Shown here in pieces: positions 1 through 9,513 of a DNA stretch of 21,318 nucleotides (positions within the stretch are counted from its first letter, which is position 1; the number at the start of each line of letters is the position of its first letter). The position numbers and the translations under genes are program-made. Source of the DNA: Priapulus caudatus (lineage: Eukaryota; Priapulida; Priapulimorpha; Priapulimorphida; Priapulidae); the NCBI RefSeq assembly GCF_000485595.1, contig NW_014577237.1, positions 115,803-137,120 of the forward strand. Reading direction: 5' to 3'. Below the pieces are notes generated by a model. It was not told the DNA's origin. It did not search any database and was given only the letters and a program-made list of their open reading frames with translations.

Positions 1-54
1 CGGGGGGGGTGCATGTGTCCGTCCGTGCGTGCATGCGTGCGTTCGCGCGTGTGT

Positions 55-57
55 ATG

Positions 58-88
<31 letters not shown>

Positions 89-131
89 ATATATTATATA
101 TATATATATATATTATATATTATACACACAT
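55..131. repeat. (AT)n microsatellite
   Basis: Nearly pure alternating TA/AT with a few TT/AA phase breaks. It is followed by a short acacatacatacac tail and then the SLC13 exon copy at 157. Equivalent tracts lie at 9376-9438 and 15827-15890 with different lengths. Confidence 0.95.
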
Positions 132-156
132 ACATACACATGTAGATGTGAGTCAG

Positions 157-259
157 CTGGGCGAGGAGCACTGTGATGGGTGGGACACCATCAACAGTAG
201 ATGCCGTGGAACATAGTGTGCGCATGGGAGGCGCGCTTCGCCTGGCAGACGGCGTTCAG
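157..259 (+). pseudogene. SLC13 exon copy (PWNIVLL-type exon), inverted module
   Basis: This corresponds to the exon at 15686-15793. It follows a gtgagtcag acceptor and ends at a cag/gtatta donor. The expected length is about 107 bases; here it is 103, with missing bases near 184, 200 and 231, so the reading frame is broken. In the intact frame this exon encodes the DTINSKMPWNIVLLMGGGFA segment of an SLC13 transporter. The breaks look like single-base sequencing deletions rather than old mutations, because the flanking splice signals are preserved. Confidence 0.75.
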
Positions 260-429
260 GTATTAGAACGTGGCTTCATTCTTACTGCACTCACACCTCA
301 CTGTGCATACGTGTACTTCATCGGAAGTTTCCATAGGCACCGTGAAATTTAGCGTGACTGGCGCTTGCTGAGAAAAATATAGCGCGTACATCACATCAAT
401 TTGTATTATATAGTAATAACTATATATTA

Positions 430-471
430 CATATATATATATATATATATATTATACATATATATATATAT
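430..471. repeat. (AT)n microsatellite, intronic in the SLC13 copy
   Basis: Two alternating AT runs separated by an ATTATACAT interruption. The same interrupted tract is seen at 9029-9069 and 15471-15530. Confidence 0.9.
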
Positions 472-678
472 ATGCTACAAACTGCCGCGTGTCTCTCACG
501 TCCAATAAGAGATATTCAAGTGGCGAAACGAGCTGTGTATTTTTCTCTCGTGGATGTCAATGTTTACGCGGCAAAATACTGATCGAATTCGCCACAGTCT
601 CAAACATCGGATGCATCCTCATCCACGCAGTGATTTGCTTATATTACTAACAAAGGACTCTTTCTACTTGCGCGCGCG

Positions 679-841
679 AAATCTGGTCTGTCGCGTCTGA
701 TCGGCGAGCACAGCTGCGAGTGTGGATGCTCTACCTGCGTGGCTGCTCGTACTCGTTCTCTGCCTGCCTCGTCCGCTTCTCTCACGGAGACGGCTAGCAA
801 CGCAGCACGGCTCCATCATGATACCCATACTCGCCGACCTG
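679..841 (+). pseudogene. SLC13 exon copy (second SNT-like motif), inverted module
   Basis: Counterpart of 15106-15267. It starts with the codons for KSGLSRLIGE and ends at a gacctg/gtaatg donor. It is 163 bases long instead of 162 and carries several compensating indels (an extra base near 712, missing bases near 727 and 807), so the frame shifts within the exon. The acceptor CAG is reduced to CG by a missing base. Confidence 0.75.
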
Positions 842-1113
842 GTAATGACCACGTTGCTTTCTGACAGAAGACTTAGCATTGCTTGTATTTTTCGGTGTTA
901 GATTACTTGCTGTTGACACGGACGATCGTCTGTCATACCGCATTCGTAAGCGACGACGTGAAAATTACAACATTACGTTAGTGTTATATACTCAATTATT
1001 GTTTTAGCCTGTTCGCAAATATCACAGTCATAATATCACAGCTTCGCTCGCGCAACCAGTATCCTAACAGTTTACGCCTCTAACCCTTTGCGAGCATATT
1101 CTCTCTGTTTCAG

Positions 1114-1250
1114 GCCAGCAGGCGCTGGCTACATCCCTACTACCTGCTTTACAGCGCCACGATCGCCTGCTCCTTCGCGCTCATGTTGCCCGTGGCAAAC
1201 CCTCCGAACGCCATACGTCTTCCGTTACGGAGTGCTCAAATATGGACATG
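1114..1250 (+). pseudogene. SLC13 exon copy (Na-symporter signature exon), inverted module
   Basis: Counterpart of 14694-14831. It lies between a tgtttcag acceptor and an acatg/gtgact donor. Length is 137 against 138 in the intact copy. Several indels (near 1116, 1199, 1215 and 1240) break the frame across the signature that reads SFAFMLPVATPPNAIVF in the intact copy. Confidence 0.75.
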
Positions 1251-1475
1251 GTGACTATCGTTAACCTAATGATCGTGCAGCGCTGACATCATTTATTTAC
1301 GCGCCGACACTTTGCTACGAACTCACTGTTAAATCGATAAACATGTCAGCGAACCGTCGCAGATATTTCCACGATCCCTTTACTTAGGAAAAGAAATGCA
1401 TACGAGGCAAGTTTCCTAATGCTCTAACGCATTCTGAGTTCATCTCGCGATATCTCTCTCTCTCTCTTCTCTCAG

Positions 1476-1619
1476 GTGAAGGCCGGCGTCGTGATGAACG
1501 TGCCTGCATCCTCATCCTCTGCCTCTCCATCAACACGTACGGCACTTTGGCTTCGGATTCAACACGTTTCCAGCGTGGCGGTGATCAACCCATCGAATCA
1601 TACGTGTTTCAACCAATGA
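1476..1619 (+). pseudogene. SLC13 terminal exon copy, inverted module
   Basis: Counterpart of 14325-14471. It begins after tctctcag with codons for VKAGVVMN and reaches the TGA at 1617-1619. Length is 144 against 147. Bases are missing near 1502, 1543 and 1576, which shifts the frame internally. The 3' flank that follows also matches the flank of the genic copy. Confidence 0.75.
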
Positions 1620-3651
1620 CGCGCAAAATCTCCCGCATGTATATACATACGCTTTATACTTATTACCTCCGCCCAACGGAGTTGGAGGAGAGGTTATTGA
1701 TCGCTCTCGTGCGTTCGGTTGTTCGCGCGATCGATATTAGCGCGTCAGCCAGCTCAGCCAGCCAGCCAGTGATACCCAGGCGAGCCAGCGAGTCAGCAAG
1801 CCAGCGCAGCGTGTACATGTGAGCGAGCCAGCAGCAACGAGCGGCTGCTACGAGCAACAAGCCAGCGTGTACAGCACGCTGGCGTATATCGGTGCGTTAT
1901 TCGTGTGTTGTCAGTCGATGGGTTATGTCGCTGGCGGAGGTATGCACTCTCCGTGAGTGCACTCTGTTCTATTCAAAGTCCTCGAGGCTGCTGTGTATTC
2001 GTTGGCCGACGTAGAGTCAGTCTTATAATGTTTTAATATAATATATCGCGCGCGCAGGGCGGTCTTCGCCCGTTCGTCATGATCATCGTCGTCGTCGTCA
2101 TCGCCACCGTTGCCCCATCTCGTGCACATCAACAATCATCGTCGTCATGACTATCATCATCTCATCATCAATCATCATCATCATCACCATCATCATCAAC
2201 CTCCAACCGATGAACGCATTCCTGGCTGTGAACGGATCTGTTGTTTATTTTTTTATGATGCCGTCAACCTATCGCGTTGTCTATAGACGCCGCACTTGAA
2301 TTTTGTTACGGTGGGCTGGGCAGTGGAGCGAATAAATTGCCTGCCGTTAAATAAAAGCTTCATGAGTTCGTAACCAAATCGCATACAGGACGTCGCTATT
2401 GTTGTCGTATCGGCAGATTTAATGAGGCGAGCGTGTCTTGGCTCGACACTGGTAATGAGTCGACGACGCCGACACTCCGTCACTGCGCTCACCGCACTCG
2501 AATTAGGGACGGATCCGTGCAATAGCGGCCCGAGATTTTAGATGAAGTCTGGAAAATAAATCCGTCAATGGCGTCTCATGCTTGTTTATTCTACAGGGTA
2601 TGCTTCGACTTACAGACATCACTATCGTTCAACATTTGGTGTCTACGATGCTTACACACAAGGGGGTATACGCGAAAATTAGACAAAAGATGGTGTATAA
2701 AAATTAATGTCGATTTTTTTTTTCTCTCTAAATTATCACTGCTGTCAGCTTTACTACGGTGGTTGAAAATTAACTGGCTTTTTATACAACAATAATGTAT
2801 CGTGCCCCCTACGTGAGGCAGTCACGTCGGATTAAGTGCCCGAGCATCCCCCATATAGGAGTTTGTGTTATGGTTCAAAGCTCTTATTTCCACATAACGT
2901 GAGACAGCTTACTCGCGAGTGTAGTGCACCAAACACAGATACTACGCAACCCTACATCTGCTATCAAGAGCGAACAGCGAATTCTTAGCCGCATGTACAA
3001 GACTAATGCGCGAAAGTCCGCAAATATTGCGATAATCCTCACTTGCCACACTGGACGACAACATGTCGTGGCGATGCCTTAGTGCATACGACTAAATCAA
3101 TAAAAAAAACACTCAAAACCAGTGGTTTCAACAACATCCATTATTTATTTGCACAAGAGACTTTCTTCTCTCACAATCGATCAATTTAAAAACACGACGA
3201 CGCGACATTGCGCAATCGTACGTATAGATGGCCGCAGCGTGGTCGTACATCACCAAACCGGCTGTCGCAGTCACGATCCACCTATCAGCATCACGTCACT
3301 CCGCGTTCTTACCCGACGCTTGCGCTGCTTGTGTAATGGCAGCGATGCAGGACGTTGAAGTGATACACGCGATCACGCGCGCTACTTCGCCGAAGCACGC
3401 GATTACGACGACGGCGCGACGTGAATTGCCTCGCGCTGGGATACGCACTGACTCGTCGCGTAATGCTGCGCCCCACTCTCTCACATTACGGAATCCGATC
3501 ATCGTGCTTCGCCGCGCAATTGTTGTTGCGTCCGGCCGTGGCAACGATCGCTCTGTGCAGGCTGATCGATGTCGCTGGCCAGGCAACAATGACGACGCCG
3601 GAAAACACCACATGAGCTTCGTAGTGATGGCCGGCCGGCACACAATGCTAC
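1620..3651. other. Non-coding 3' flank in the inverted copy, no gene seen
   Basis: This stretch is the reverse complement of 5917-7872 and matches 12379-14324 read on -. It contains gccagc-rich short repeats (1745-1880), a (CAT)n tract (2146-2201) and a candidate AATAAA at 2350-2355. Short open frames here differ between copies and resemble no family I know. It is most likely 3' UTR or intergenic DNA of the SLC13 copy. Confidence 0.6.
2146..2201. repeat. (CAT)n/(ATG)n trinucleotide microsatellite
   Basis: Imperfect run of atc/cat triplets. The same locus reads as (GAT)n at 7303-7347 and 13755-13792, with a different repeat number in each copy. Confidence 0.9.
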
Positions 3652-4036
3652 ACATGCGTCTCTAAACAGAGGAATTGCTCCGACCTGTGATTGGAGGATA
3701 AAAATAGACCCCGCCCACTCCCGCCGCATACGCTATTGCTGATGACCGGTAGGAACGTGTACTAAACTATATATGCGAGCGAACAATTTGAGTTACATTT
3801 TTATAAATTCTAGCTATTATTAGACACATGTCTGAGCCTTAATCTTCTGGTGAATTTTGAGTCTATTGAAGCGCGATTAGTCTAATTAAAATTAGCAAAT
3901 ATGCGACGCGCGGCTTATGAGCCGGTGAAACGAAACGTCACGTTTCTATTTTTATCCTCAAAAATAGAAAAGGTGGGCGGGTCGCTTTTTATCCTCCAAT
4001 CACATGGTCGGAGCAATTACCTTGTTAGACGCATGT
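3652..4036 (-). mobile_element. MITE copy with long TIRs (inverted module)
   Basis: Full-length copy of the element at 11998-12370, inverted. TIRs of about 60 bases start acatgcgtct at 3652 and end agacgcatgt at 4036. Flanking target-site duplications (TSDs) are caatgctac at 3643-3651 and caatctac at 4037-4044, 8 bases apart from one inserted base. It has no coding capacity. Confidence 0.85.
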
Positions 4037-4117
4037 CAATCTACAGTAGCTTCCCCAACAGACTGTCATGCCATCATCGTCGCTGCCCTGACTACGAACT
4101 TACCGGTCAGTCAATCA

Positions 4118-4605
4118 AAGTGTGACCACACTTGCACCTTACGACCCTACACAGCGGCGCCAAGCCAAAGTATGTGGCTGACCACACCAACCTACAATCT
4201 TACCGGGGGGGGGGGGGGGTTGCAGAGCAGTCTTGTGGTGACCACACCACACCTACGATCTTACATGGAAGGGGAGGCTGGGTCAATCAAAACCTGTTGC
4301 GGACAATACTGCACTACGACCTTACATTGGGGGTCAAAGTCAAGTCTTCATCTCACCACACACACTACAATCTACATGGCGAATCACTCAAAGTCTGTGT
4401 CTGACCACACCACACCTTCGACCTTATATGGGGGTCACATCAAGCTCTGCCATCTCACCACAGCCACATCACACTACAACCTTACATGGGAGGTCAAGCA
4501 AAGTCGTGTGTCTAACCACGAGCCACACTAGGACCTTGCCACAGGAGGGGAGGGGGGGTCAATCAAAACCTGTGACTGACCATACTGCACCTACGACCAT
4601 TACAG
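4118..4605 (-). repeat. ANAPC7-tail-derived minisatellite, inverted copy
   Basis: Tandem units of about 50-63 bases built around tgaccacaccacacctacga. On - this is the array at 11437-11945, and it starts a few bases after the position of the ANAPC7 stop codon. The stop-containing first unit is not included here. It contains a long G-run at 4205-4218. Confidence 0.9.
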
Positions 4606-4615
4606 GGGGAAACCC

Positions 4616-4641
4616 CACATATATATATGTATATATATATT
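4616..4641. repeat. Short AT microsatellite at the module D edge
   Basis: This is a self-complementary cacatatatatatgtatata tract. It also begins module D at 15951-15974. It marks the point where the inverted block meets D. Confidence 0.85.
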
Positions 4642-4777
4642 GACACTTCTCATGAAATACGCGTGCACAAACGCAGTCACCAATCTGACGTATTTATTGT
4701 GATAATAAGGGAACCATAATGTATTAATAATTAACAATTATGTGTCAGCCTGGGGAATAGTGCAGGAGCACACGTAC

Positions 4778-4875
4778 CGTCTGCGGTACGGCAGCAGGAG
4801 ATGTTTGGTTTGGAGGAAGGCCACACAAACAGCAGTATCAAGACGAGCATCGCAGCTGTGCCGTCGGTCGCGTAC
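4778..4875 (-). CDS. SLC13 carboxylate transporter exon (YATDGTAAML), module D copy
   Basis: The exon runs from a gggtttcag acceptor to a gacg/gtacgtg donor. It is 98 bases: one base completing a Gly codon, 32 codons, and one base carried over. It encodes YATDGTAAMLVLILLFVWPS and then a hydrophilic NISCC segment. This matches the SLC13 stretch after the R-D-P-x-F-x-P-G-W motif, where KG-Y-x-(S/T)-D-A/G begins a membrane helix. This copy is in frame, while the twin at 16107-16205 has an extra base. The module beyond it is inverted, so it cannot splice to the next exon on this side. Confidence 0.8.
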
Positions 4876-4895
4876 CTGAAACCCGTCACATCATC

Positions 4896-5136
4896 TTACA
4901 TTACAATTACATTACATTACAATTACATTACATTACAATACCTTACATCACATCACATTACATTACATTACATTACATTACATTACATTACATTACATTA
5001 CATTACATTACATTACATTACAATATTTACATCACATCACATTACATTACATTACATTACATTACATTACATTACATTAATCACATGACATGAATTACAT
5101 TACAATACAATATTTACATTACATTACATTACATTA
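4896..5136. repeat. (ATTAC)n pentanucleotide array
   Basis: Long, mostly pure ttaca repeats with caca and aatattt interruptions, intronic in the SLC13 copy. The paired array at 16226-16464 has more interruptions. The apparent open frame (YITLHYITLHY) is a by-product of the repeat. Confidence 0.95.
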
Positions 5137-5290
5137 GGCCTACATAATAATTACGTGACAAACTTGTTCGACGAGACTCTAGTTAAAACATAAATCATAA
5201 TCGTGCAGCTATATCAAAAATAGACTGCGGATTGTTGTTCGTATCTCTGGTGTTACCTAGGTATTTCATAAACATAATTTGATGCCATAC

Positions 5291-5395
5291 CCTTCTTTGC
5301 ATAATGATCCCCAGCCAGGGAAGAAATCAGGATCTCGGAACAGCCAGAGAAGAACAAGAAGCGTGAAATTGAGCAGCACGACTACCTCGCTGGAA
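5291..5395 (-). CDS. SLC13 carboxylate transporter exon (RDPDFFPGW), module D copy
   Basis: The exon spans 105 bases from a ctgtttcag acceptor to an aagg/gtatgg donor, with phase 1 in and phase 2 out. It encodes SSEVVVLLNFTLLVLLWLFR followed by DPDFFPGWGSLCKE. The hydrophobic helix followed by R-D-P-x-F-x-P-G-W is a hallmark of SLC13 dicarboxylate/citrate transporters. Its two leftover bases join the G of the next exon (4875) to make Gly, so the two D exons are phase-compatible. The equivalent exon at 16622-16735 is nine bases longer through indels. Confidence 0.88.
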
Positions 5396-5487
5396 CTGAA
5401 ACAGACGTTTCGCGTACAGATAACTTTCGCATTTTAATATTTATGAGCAAACTGTAATCAAATTCACGAGTATTTCTCGACTCTTTG

Positions 5488-5491
<4 letters not shown>

Positions 5492-5538
<47 letters not shown>
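5492..5538. repeat. (CT)n microsatellite
   Basis: About 47 bases of pure CT. In the other D copy the same tract begins at 16833 and runs for more than 600 bases. Here it is cut off by the truncated MITE of the third module copy. Confidence 0.95.
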
Positions 5539-5539
<1 letters not shown>

Positions 5540-5540
5540 G

Positions 5541-5916
5541 TGAATTGCTCCGACCTGTGATTGGAGGATAAAAAGCGACCCGCCACATTTTCTATTTTTG
5601 GAGGATAAAAAATAGAATACAGTGACGTTTCGTTCTTTCACAACGGTCATAGCCGCGCGTGCCATATTTGCTAATTTAAATTAGACTAATCGCGGCTTCA
5701 ATAGACTCAAAATTACACAGAAGATTAAGGCTCAGACATGTGTCTATAATAGCTAGAATTTATAAAAATGTAACTCAAATTGTTCGCTGCCGTCCACTAT
5801 ATGTGTTAGTACACGTTCCTACGGTCATCAGCAAAGCGTATGCGGCGGAGTGGGCGGGGTCTATTTTTATCCCTCCAATCACAGGTCGGAGCAATTCCTC
5901 TGTTTAGAACGCATGT
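5541..5916 (+). mobile_element. MITE copy, truncated in the left TIR
   Basis: Same element as 11998-12370, but the first bases of the left TIR are missing and a (CT)n run adjoins at gaattgctcc. The right end is complete (gcatgt at 5911-5916), followed by gtagcattg, which matches the 9-base flank in the inverted copy. No left TSD is present. Confidence 0.85.
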
Positions 5917-7313
5917 GTAGCATTGTGTGCCGGCCATCACTACGAAGCTCATGTGGTGTTTTGCGGCGTCGTCATGTTTGCGCTGCAGCGACACTCGATC
6001 ACGCTGCACGCGAGCGCGTTGCCACGCCGACGCAACAACAATTGCGCGGCGAAGCACGATGATCGGATTCCGTAATGTGAGAGAGGGGGTCGCATTTACC
6101 GGACATCGTGATCCCAGCGACGGGCACATCACGTCGCGCGTCGTCGTAATCGCGTGCTTCGCGAAGTAGCGCGGTGATCGGCGTGTATCACTCAACGTCC
6201 TGCATCGGCTGCCATTACACCAGCAGCAAGGTCGGGTAAGAACGCGGGTGACGTGATTCTGATAGGTGGATCGTGACTGCGAGCAGCGGTTTGGTGATTA
6301 CGACCACCTGCGGCCATCTATACGTACGATTGGCGCAATGTCGCGTCGTGTGTTTTTAAATTGTCGATTGTAAAAAAATTCTCTTGTGGCAAATAATAAT
6401 GGATGTTGTTGAAACCAATGGTGTTTGAGTGTTTTTTTTATTGATTTAGTCGTATGCTAAGCATCGCACGACATGTTGTCGTCGTGTGGCAGTGAGGATT
6501 ATGCACATATGTCGGACTTTCGGGCAATATATGTCTGTAATCGGCATAGAATTCGCTGTTCGCTCTGATAGCAGATGTAGGGTGCGTATGGTATCGTGTT
6601 GGTGCGCTACACTCGCGAAAGCTGTCTACACGTTATGTTGGAAATAAGCTCTTGACCATAAACTAAACTCCTATATGGGGGATGTCGGGCATTAATCCCA
6701 CGTGACTGCCTTCCGTAGGGGGACGATACATTTTGTTGTATAAAAAGCAGTTATTTTCACCACCGTGTAAAGCTGACAGCGTGAAATTTAGAGAGAAAAA
6801 AAAAATCGACATTATATTTTTATCACATCTTTTGTCTAATTTTCCCGTATAACCCCCTTGTGTGTAAGCATCGTAGACACCAAATGTTGAACGATGTGAT
6901 GTCTGTAAGATCGAAGCAACCTGTAGATTAACAAGATGAGACGGCCATTGACGGATATTTTCAGACTTATAAAATCTCGGGCCGCTATTGCACGGCATCC
7001 GTCCCTAATTCGAGTTGCGGTGGAGCGCAGTGACGGAGTGTCGGCGTCGTCGACTCATTACCAGTGTCGAGCAACAAGACACGCTCGCTCATGTAATCTG
7101 CCGATACGAACAAACAATAGCGAACTCCTGTTGCGATTTGTTACGAAACTATGAAGCTTTTATTTACGGCAGGCAATTATTCGCTCCACTGCCAGCCCAC
7201 GTACAAAATTCAAGGCGGCGTCTATAGACACGCGATAGGTGACGGCATCAAAAAAAATAACACAATCGTTCACAGCCAGGAATGCGTTCATGGTTGAGGT
7301 TGATGTATGATGG

Positions 7314-7347
<34 letters not shown>

Positions 7348-7872
7348 AGTCATGACGACGATGATTGTTGATGTTGACGAGATGGGCAACGGTGGCGATG
7401 ACGACGACGACGATGATCATGAGACGGCGAAGACCCCCCGCGCGCGATATATTTATATAAAACATTATAGACTGACTCTACGTCGCAACAATCAAAAGAG
7501 CCTCGAGGACTTTTGAACTAAGACAGAGTGCACTCACGGAGAGTGCATACCTCCGCCAGCGACATACCCATACGACTGACAACACCACGAATAACGCACG
7601 ATATACGCCAAGCGTGCTGTACACGCTGGCTTGTTGGTCGTAGCAGCCGCTCGTTGCTGCTGCTCGCTCACATGTACACGCTCGCTGGCTTGCTGACTCG
7701 CTGGCTCGCCTGGGTATCACTGGCTGGCTGGCTGAGCTGGCTGACGGCGCTAATATCGATCGCGCGAACAACGAACGCACGAGAGCGATCACATAACTCT
7801 CGCTCCAACTCCGTTGGGCGGAGGTAATATAGTATAAAACGCGTATGTATATACATGCGGGAGATTTTGCGC
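5917..7872. other. Non-coding 3' flank in the third copy, no gene seen
   Basis: Reverse complement of 1620-3651. It contains the (GAT)n tract at 7303-7347 and gctggc-rich repeats near 7620-7750. Open frames here are shadows that shift between copies, and I recognise no protein family. Confidence 0.6.
7303..7347. repeat. (GAT)n trinucleotide microsatellite
   Basis: Almost pure gatgat run. Its length differs from the same locus at 13755-13792 and 2146-2201. Confidence 0.9.
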
Positions 7873-8018
7873 TCATTGGTTGAAACACGTATGATTCGAT
7901 GGGTTGATCACGCCCACGCTGGAAACGTGTTGAATCCGAAGCCAAAGTAGCCGTACGTGTTGATGGAGAGGCAGAGGATGAGGATGCAGGCCACGTTCAT
8001 CACGACGCCGGCCTTCAC
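7873..8018 (-). pseudogene. SLC13 terminal exon copy, third module
   Basis: Counterpart of 14325-14471. It starts after a cttctctcag acceptor with VKAGVVMN codons and ends at the TGA at 7875-7873. It is 146 bases against 147. One base is missing near 7910 (cgcccacgc against ccgcccacgc), which breaks the frame before the final NHTCFNQ segment. Confidence 0.78.
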
Positions 8019-8243
8019 CTGAGAGAAGAGAGAGAGAGAGATATCGCGAGATGAACTCAGAATGCGTTAGAGCATTAGGAAACTTGCCTCGTATGCATTT
8101 CTTTTCCTAAGTAAGCGGATCGTGGAAATATCTGCGACGGTTCGCTGACATGTTTTATCGATTTTAACAGCGAGTTCGTAGCAAAGTGTCGCGGCGTAAA
8201 TAAATGATGTCAGGCTGACGATCATTAGGTTAACGATAGTCAC

Positions 8244-8380
8244 CATGTCCCATTCTTGAGGCACTCCGTAACCGAAGACGATGGCGTTCGGAGGGGTTGC
8301 CACGGGCAACATGACGCGAAGGAGCAGGCGATCGTGGCGCTGTAAAGCAGGTAGTAGGGATGTATGCACAGCGCCTCTGC
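8244..8380 (-). pseudogene. SLC13 exon copy (Na-symporter signature), third module
   Basis: Counterpart of 14694-14831, flanked by tgtttcag and acatg/gtgact. It is 137 bases against 138. A base is missing near 8313, inside the SFAFML codons, and small changes near 8253-8261 alter the VLKIWDM end. Splice signals are intact, which favours sequencing error over decay. Confidence 0.78.
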
Positions 8381-8657
8381 CTGAAACAGAGAGAATATGC
8401 TCGCAAAGGGTTAAAGGCGTAAACTGTTAGGATACTGGTTGCGCGAGCGAAGCTGTGATAATTATGACTGTGATATTTGCGAAACAGGCTAAGAACAATA
8501 ATTGAGTATATAACACTAACGTAATGTTGTAATTTTCACGTTCGTCGCTTACGAATCGCGCTATGACAGACGATCGGTCCGTGTCACACGCAAGTAAATC
8601 TAACACCGAAAAACACGCATTGCTAAGTCTTCTGTCAGAAAGCAACGTGGTCATTAC

Positions 8658-8818
8658 CAGGTCGGCGAGCTATGGTATCATGATGGAGCCGTGGCTGCGG
8701 TTGCTAGCCGTCTCCGTGAGAGAAGCGACGAGCAGGCAGAGAACGAGTACGAGCACCACGCAGGTAGAGCATCCAACACTCGCAGCTTGCTCGCGATCAG
8801 ACGCGACAGACCAGATTT
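8658..8818 (-). pseudogene. SLC13 exon copy (TETASNAAT), third module
   Basis: Counterpart of 15106-15267. It is 161 bases against 162, with indels near 8672, 8688, 8756 and 8787. The acceptor CAG at the high end has lost a base. The donor gacctg/gtaatg is intact. Confidence 0.78.
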
Positions 8819-9008
8819 CGCGCGGCGAGTAGAAAGAGTCCTTTGTTAGTAATATATACAAATCACTGCGTGGATGAAGGATGCATCCGATGTTTGAGAC
8901 TGTGGCGAATTCGATCAGTATTTTGGCCGCGTAAACATTGGCATACAAACGAGAGAAAAATACACAGCTCGTTTCGCACACTGATATTCTTATTGGACGT
9001 GAAGAGAC

Positions 9009-9077
9009 ACGCGGCAGTTTGTAGCATATATATATATATATGTATAATATATATATATATATATATATGTTAATATA
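9009..9077. repeat. (AT)n microsatellite, intronic in the third copy
   Basis: Alternating AT with internal gtataat breaks, lying between two SLC13 exon copies. It corresponds to 430-471 and 15471-15530. Confidence 0.9.
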
Positions 9078-9237
9078 TAGTTATTACTATATATACAAAT
9101 TGATGTGATGTACGCGCTATAGTTTTTCTCAAAGCGGCCAGTTCACGCTAAATTTACGGTGCCTAATGAAACTTCCGATGAAGTAGACGTATGCACAGTG
9201 AGGTGTGAGTGCAGTGAAGTGAAGCCACGTTCTAATA

Positions 9238-9339
9238 CTGAACGCCGTCTGCCAGGGCGAAGGCCGCCTCCCATGAGCAACACTATGTTCCAGCATCTTA
9301 CTGTTGATGGTGTCCCCCATCACAGTGCTCCTCGGCCAG
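9238..9339 (-). pseudogene. SLC13 exon copy (PWNIVLL exon), third module
   Basis: Counterpart of 15686-15793, about 102 bases against an expected 107. It is preceded by gtgagtcag. The donor side reads cag/tatta with one G missing. Several bases are missing near 9258, 9292 and 9316, so the frame is lost. Confidence 0.75.
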
Positions 9340-9371
9340 CTGACTCACATCTACATGTGTATGTATGTGTG

Positions 9372-9375
<4 letters not shown>

Positions 9376-9438
<63 letters not shown>
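9376..9438. repeat. (AT)n microsatellite
   Basis: Alternating AT beside the exon copy at 9238-9339. It leads through a cgcacgcacgcacgga stretch to the C-run at 9488-9497, where the module ends. Confidence 0.9.
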
Positions 9439-9442
<4 letters not shown>

Positions 9443-9513
9443 CACACGCGCGAAACGCACGCACGCACGCACGGACGGACACATGCACCCCCCCCCCACA
9501 CATATATAAATCT

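Larger units (their letters stand above)
1..4612 (-). repeat. Inverted copy of SLC13 3'-end module A (arm 1)
   Basis: Read on the - strand, this block follows 11437-15947 almost base for base: minisatellite, MITE, 3' flank, four SLC13 exons, then two AT microsatellites ending in a C-run. Positions 1-4036 are also the reverse complement of 5541-9508. The window starts exactly in the G-run that pairs with the C-run at 15938-15947. The other edge, at 4601-4613, is a ggggg-aaa-cccc junction into module D. Differences from the other copies are mostly single-base insertions or deletions. It is either a real inverted duplication or an assembly product. Confidence 0.9.
4613..5540 (+). repeat. Module D copy (two SLC13 exons plus (ATTAC)n)
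   Basis: This matches 15948-16852 in the same orientation: an AT microsatellite, an SLC13 exon, the (ATTAC)n array, another SLC13 exon, then the start of a (CT)n tract. Its exons are on the - strand, but the adjoining copy at 1-4612 has its exons on +. SLC13 transcription therefore cannot continue from D into that copy. Both D exons here are in frame, unlike their partners at 16107-16205 and 16622-16735. Confidence 0.9.
5541..9508 (+). repeat. Third copy of module A (arm 2 of the inverted repeat)
   Basis: This has the same orientation as 11998-15947 and is the reverse complement of 1-4036. It begins abruptly inside the left TIR of the MITE, directly after a (CT)n run, so the minisatellite and the outer TIR end are missing. 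It ends just past the C-run (9488-9497), where the sequence changes to an unrelated minisatellite. Its four SLC13 exons are on the - strand and carry frame-breaking indels. Confidence 0.9.

Noticed and set aside
3122-3729. Overlapping open frames up to 145 residues in the SLC13 3' flank
   Set aside because: The frames are not kept in the matching stretches at 5806-6195 and 12295-12865, and resemble no family.
4801-5088. YITLHYITLHY frame overlapping an SLC13 exon on the other strand
   Set aside because: Pentanucleotide (ATTAC)n read in frame; the real coding sense is the - strand exon at 4778-4875.
1-9508. Simple missed-adapter hairpin read as the sole cause of the inverted repeat
   Set aside because: A missed adapter gives arms meeting with almost no spacer. 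Here 1.5 kb of different sequence (minisatellite and module D) lies between the arms and one arm starts inside a TIR, so at least one more join is needed.
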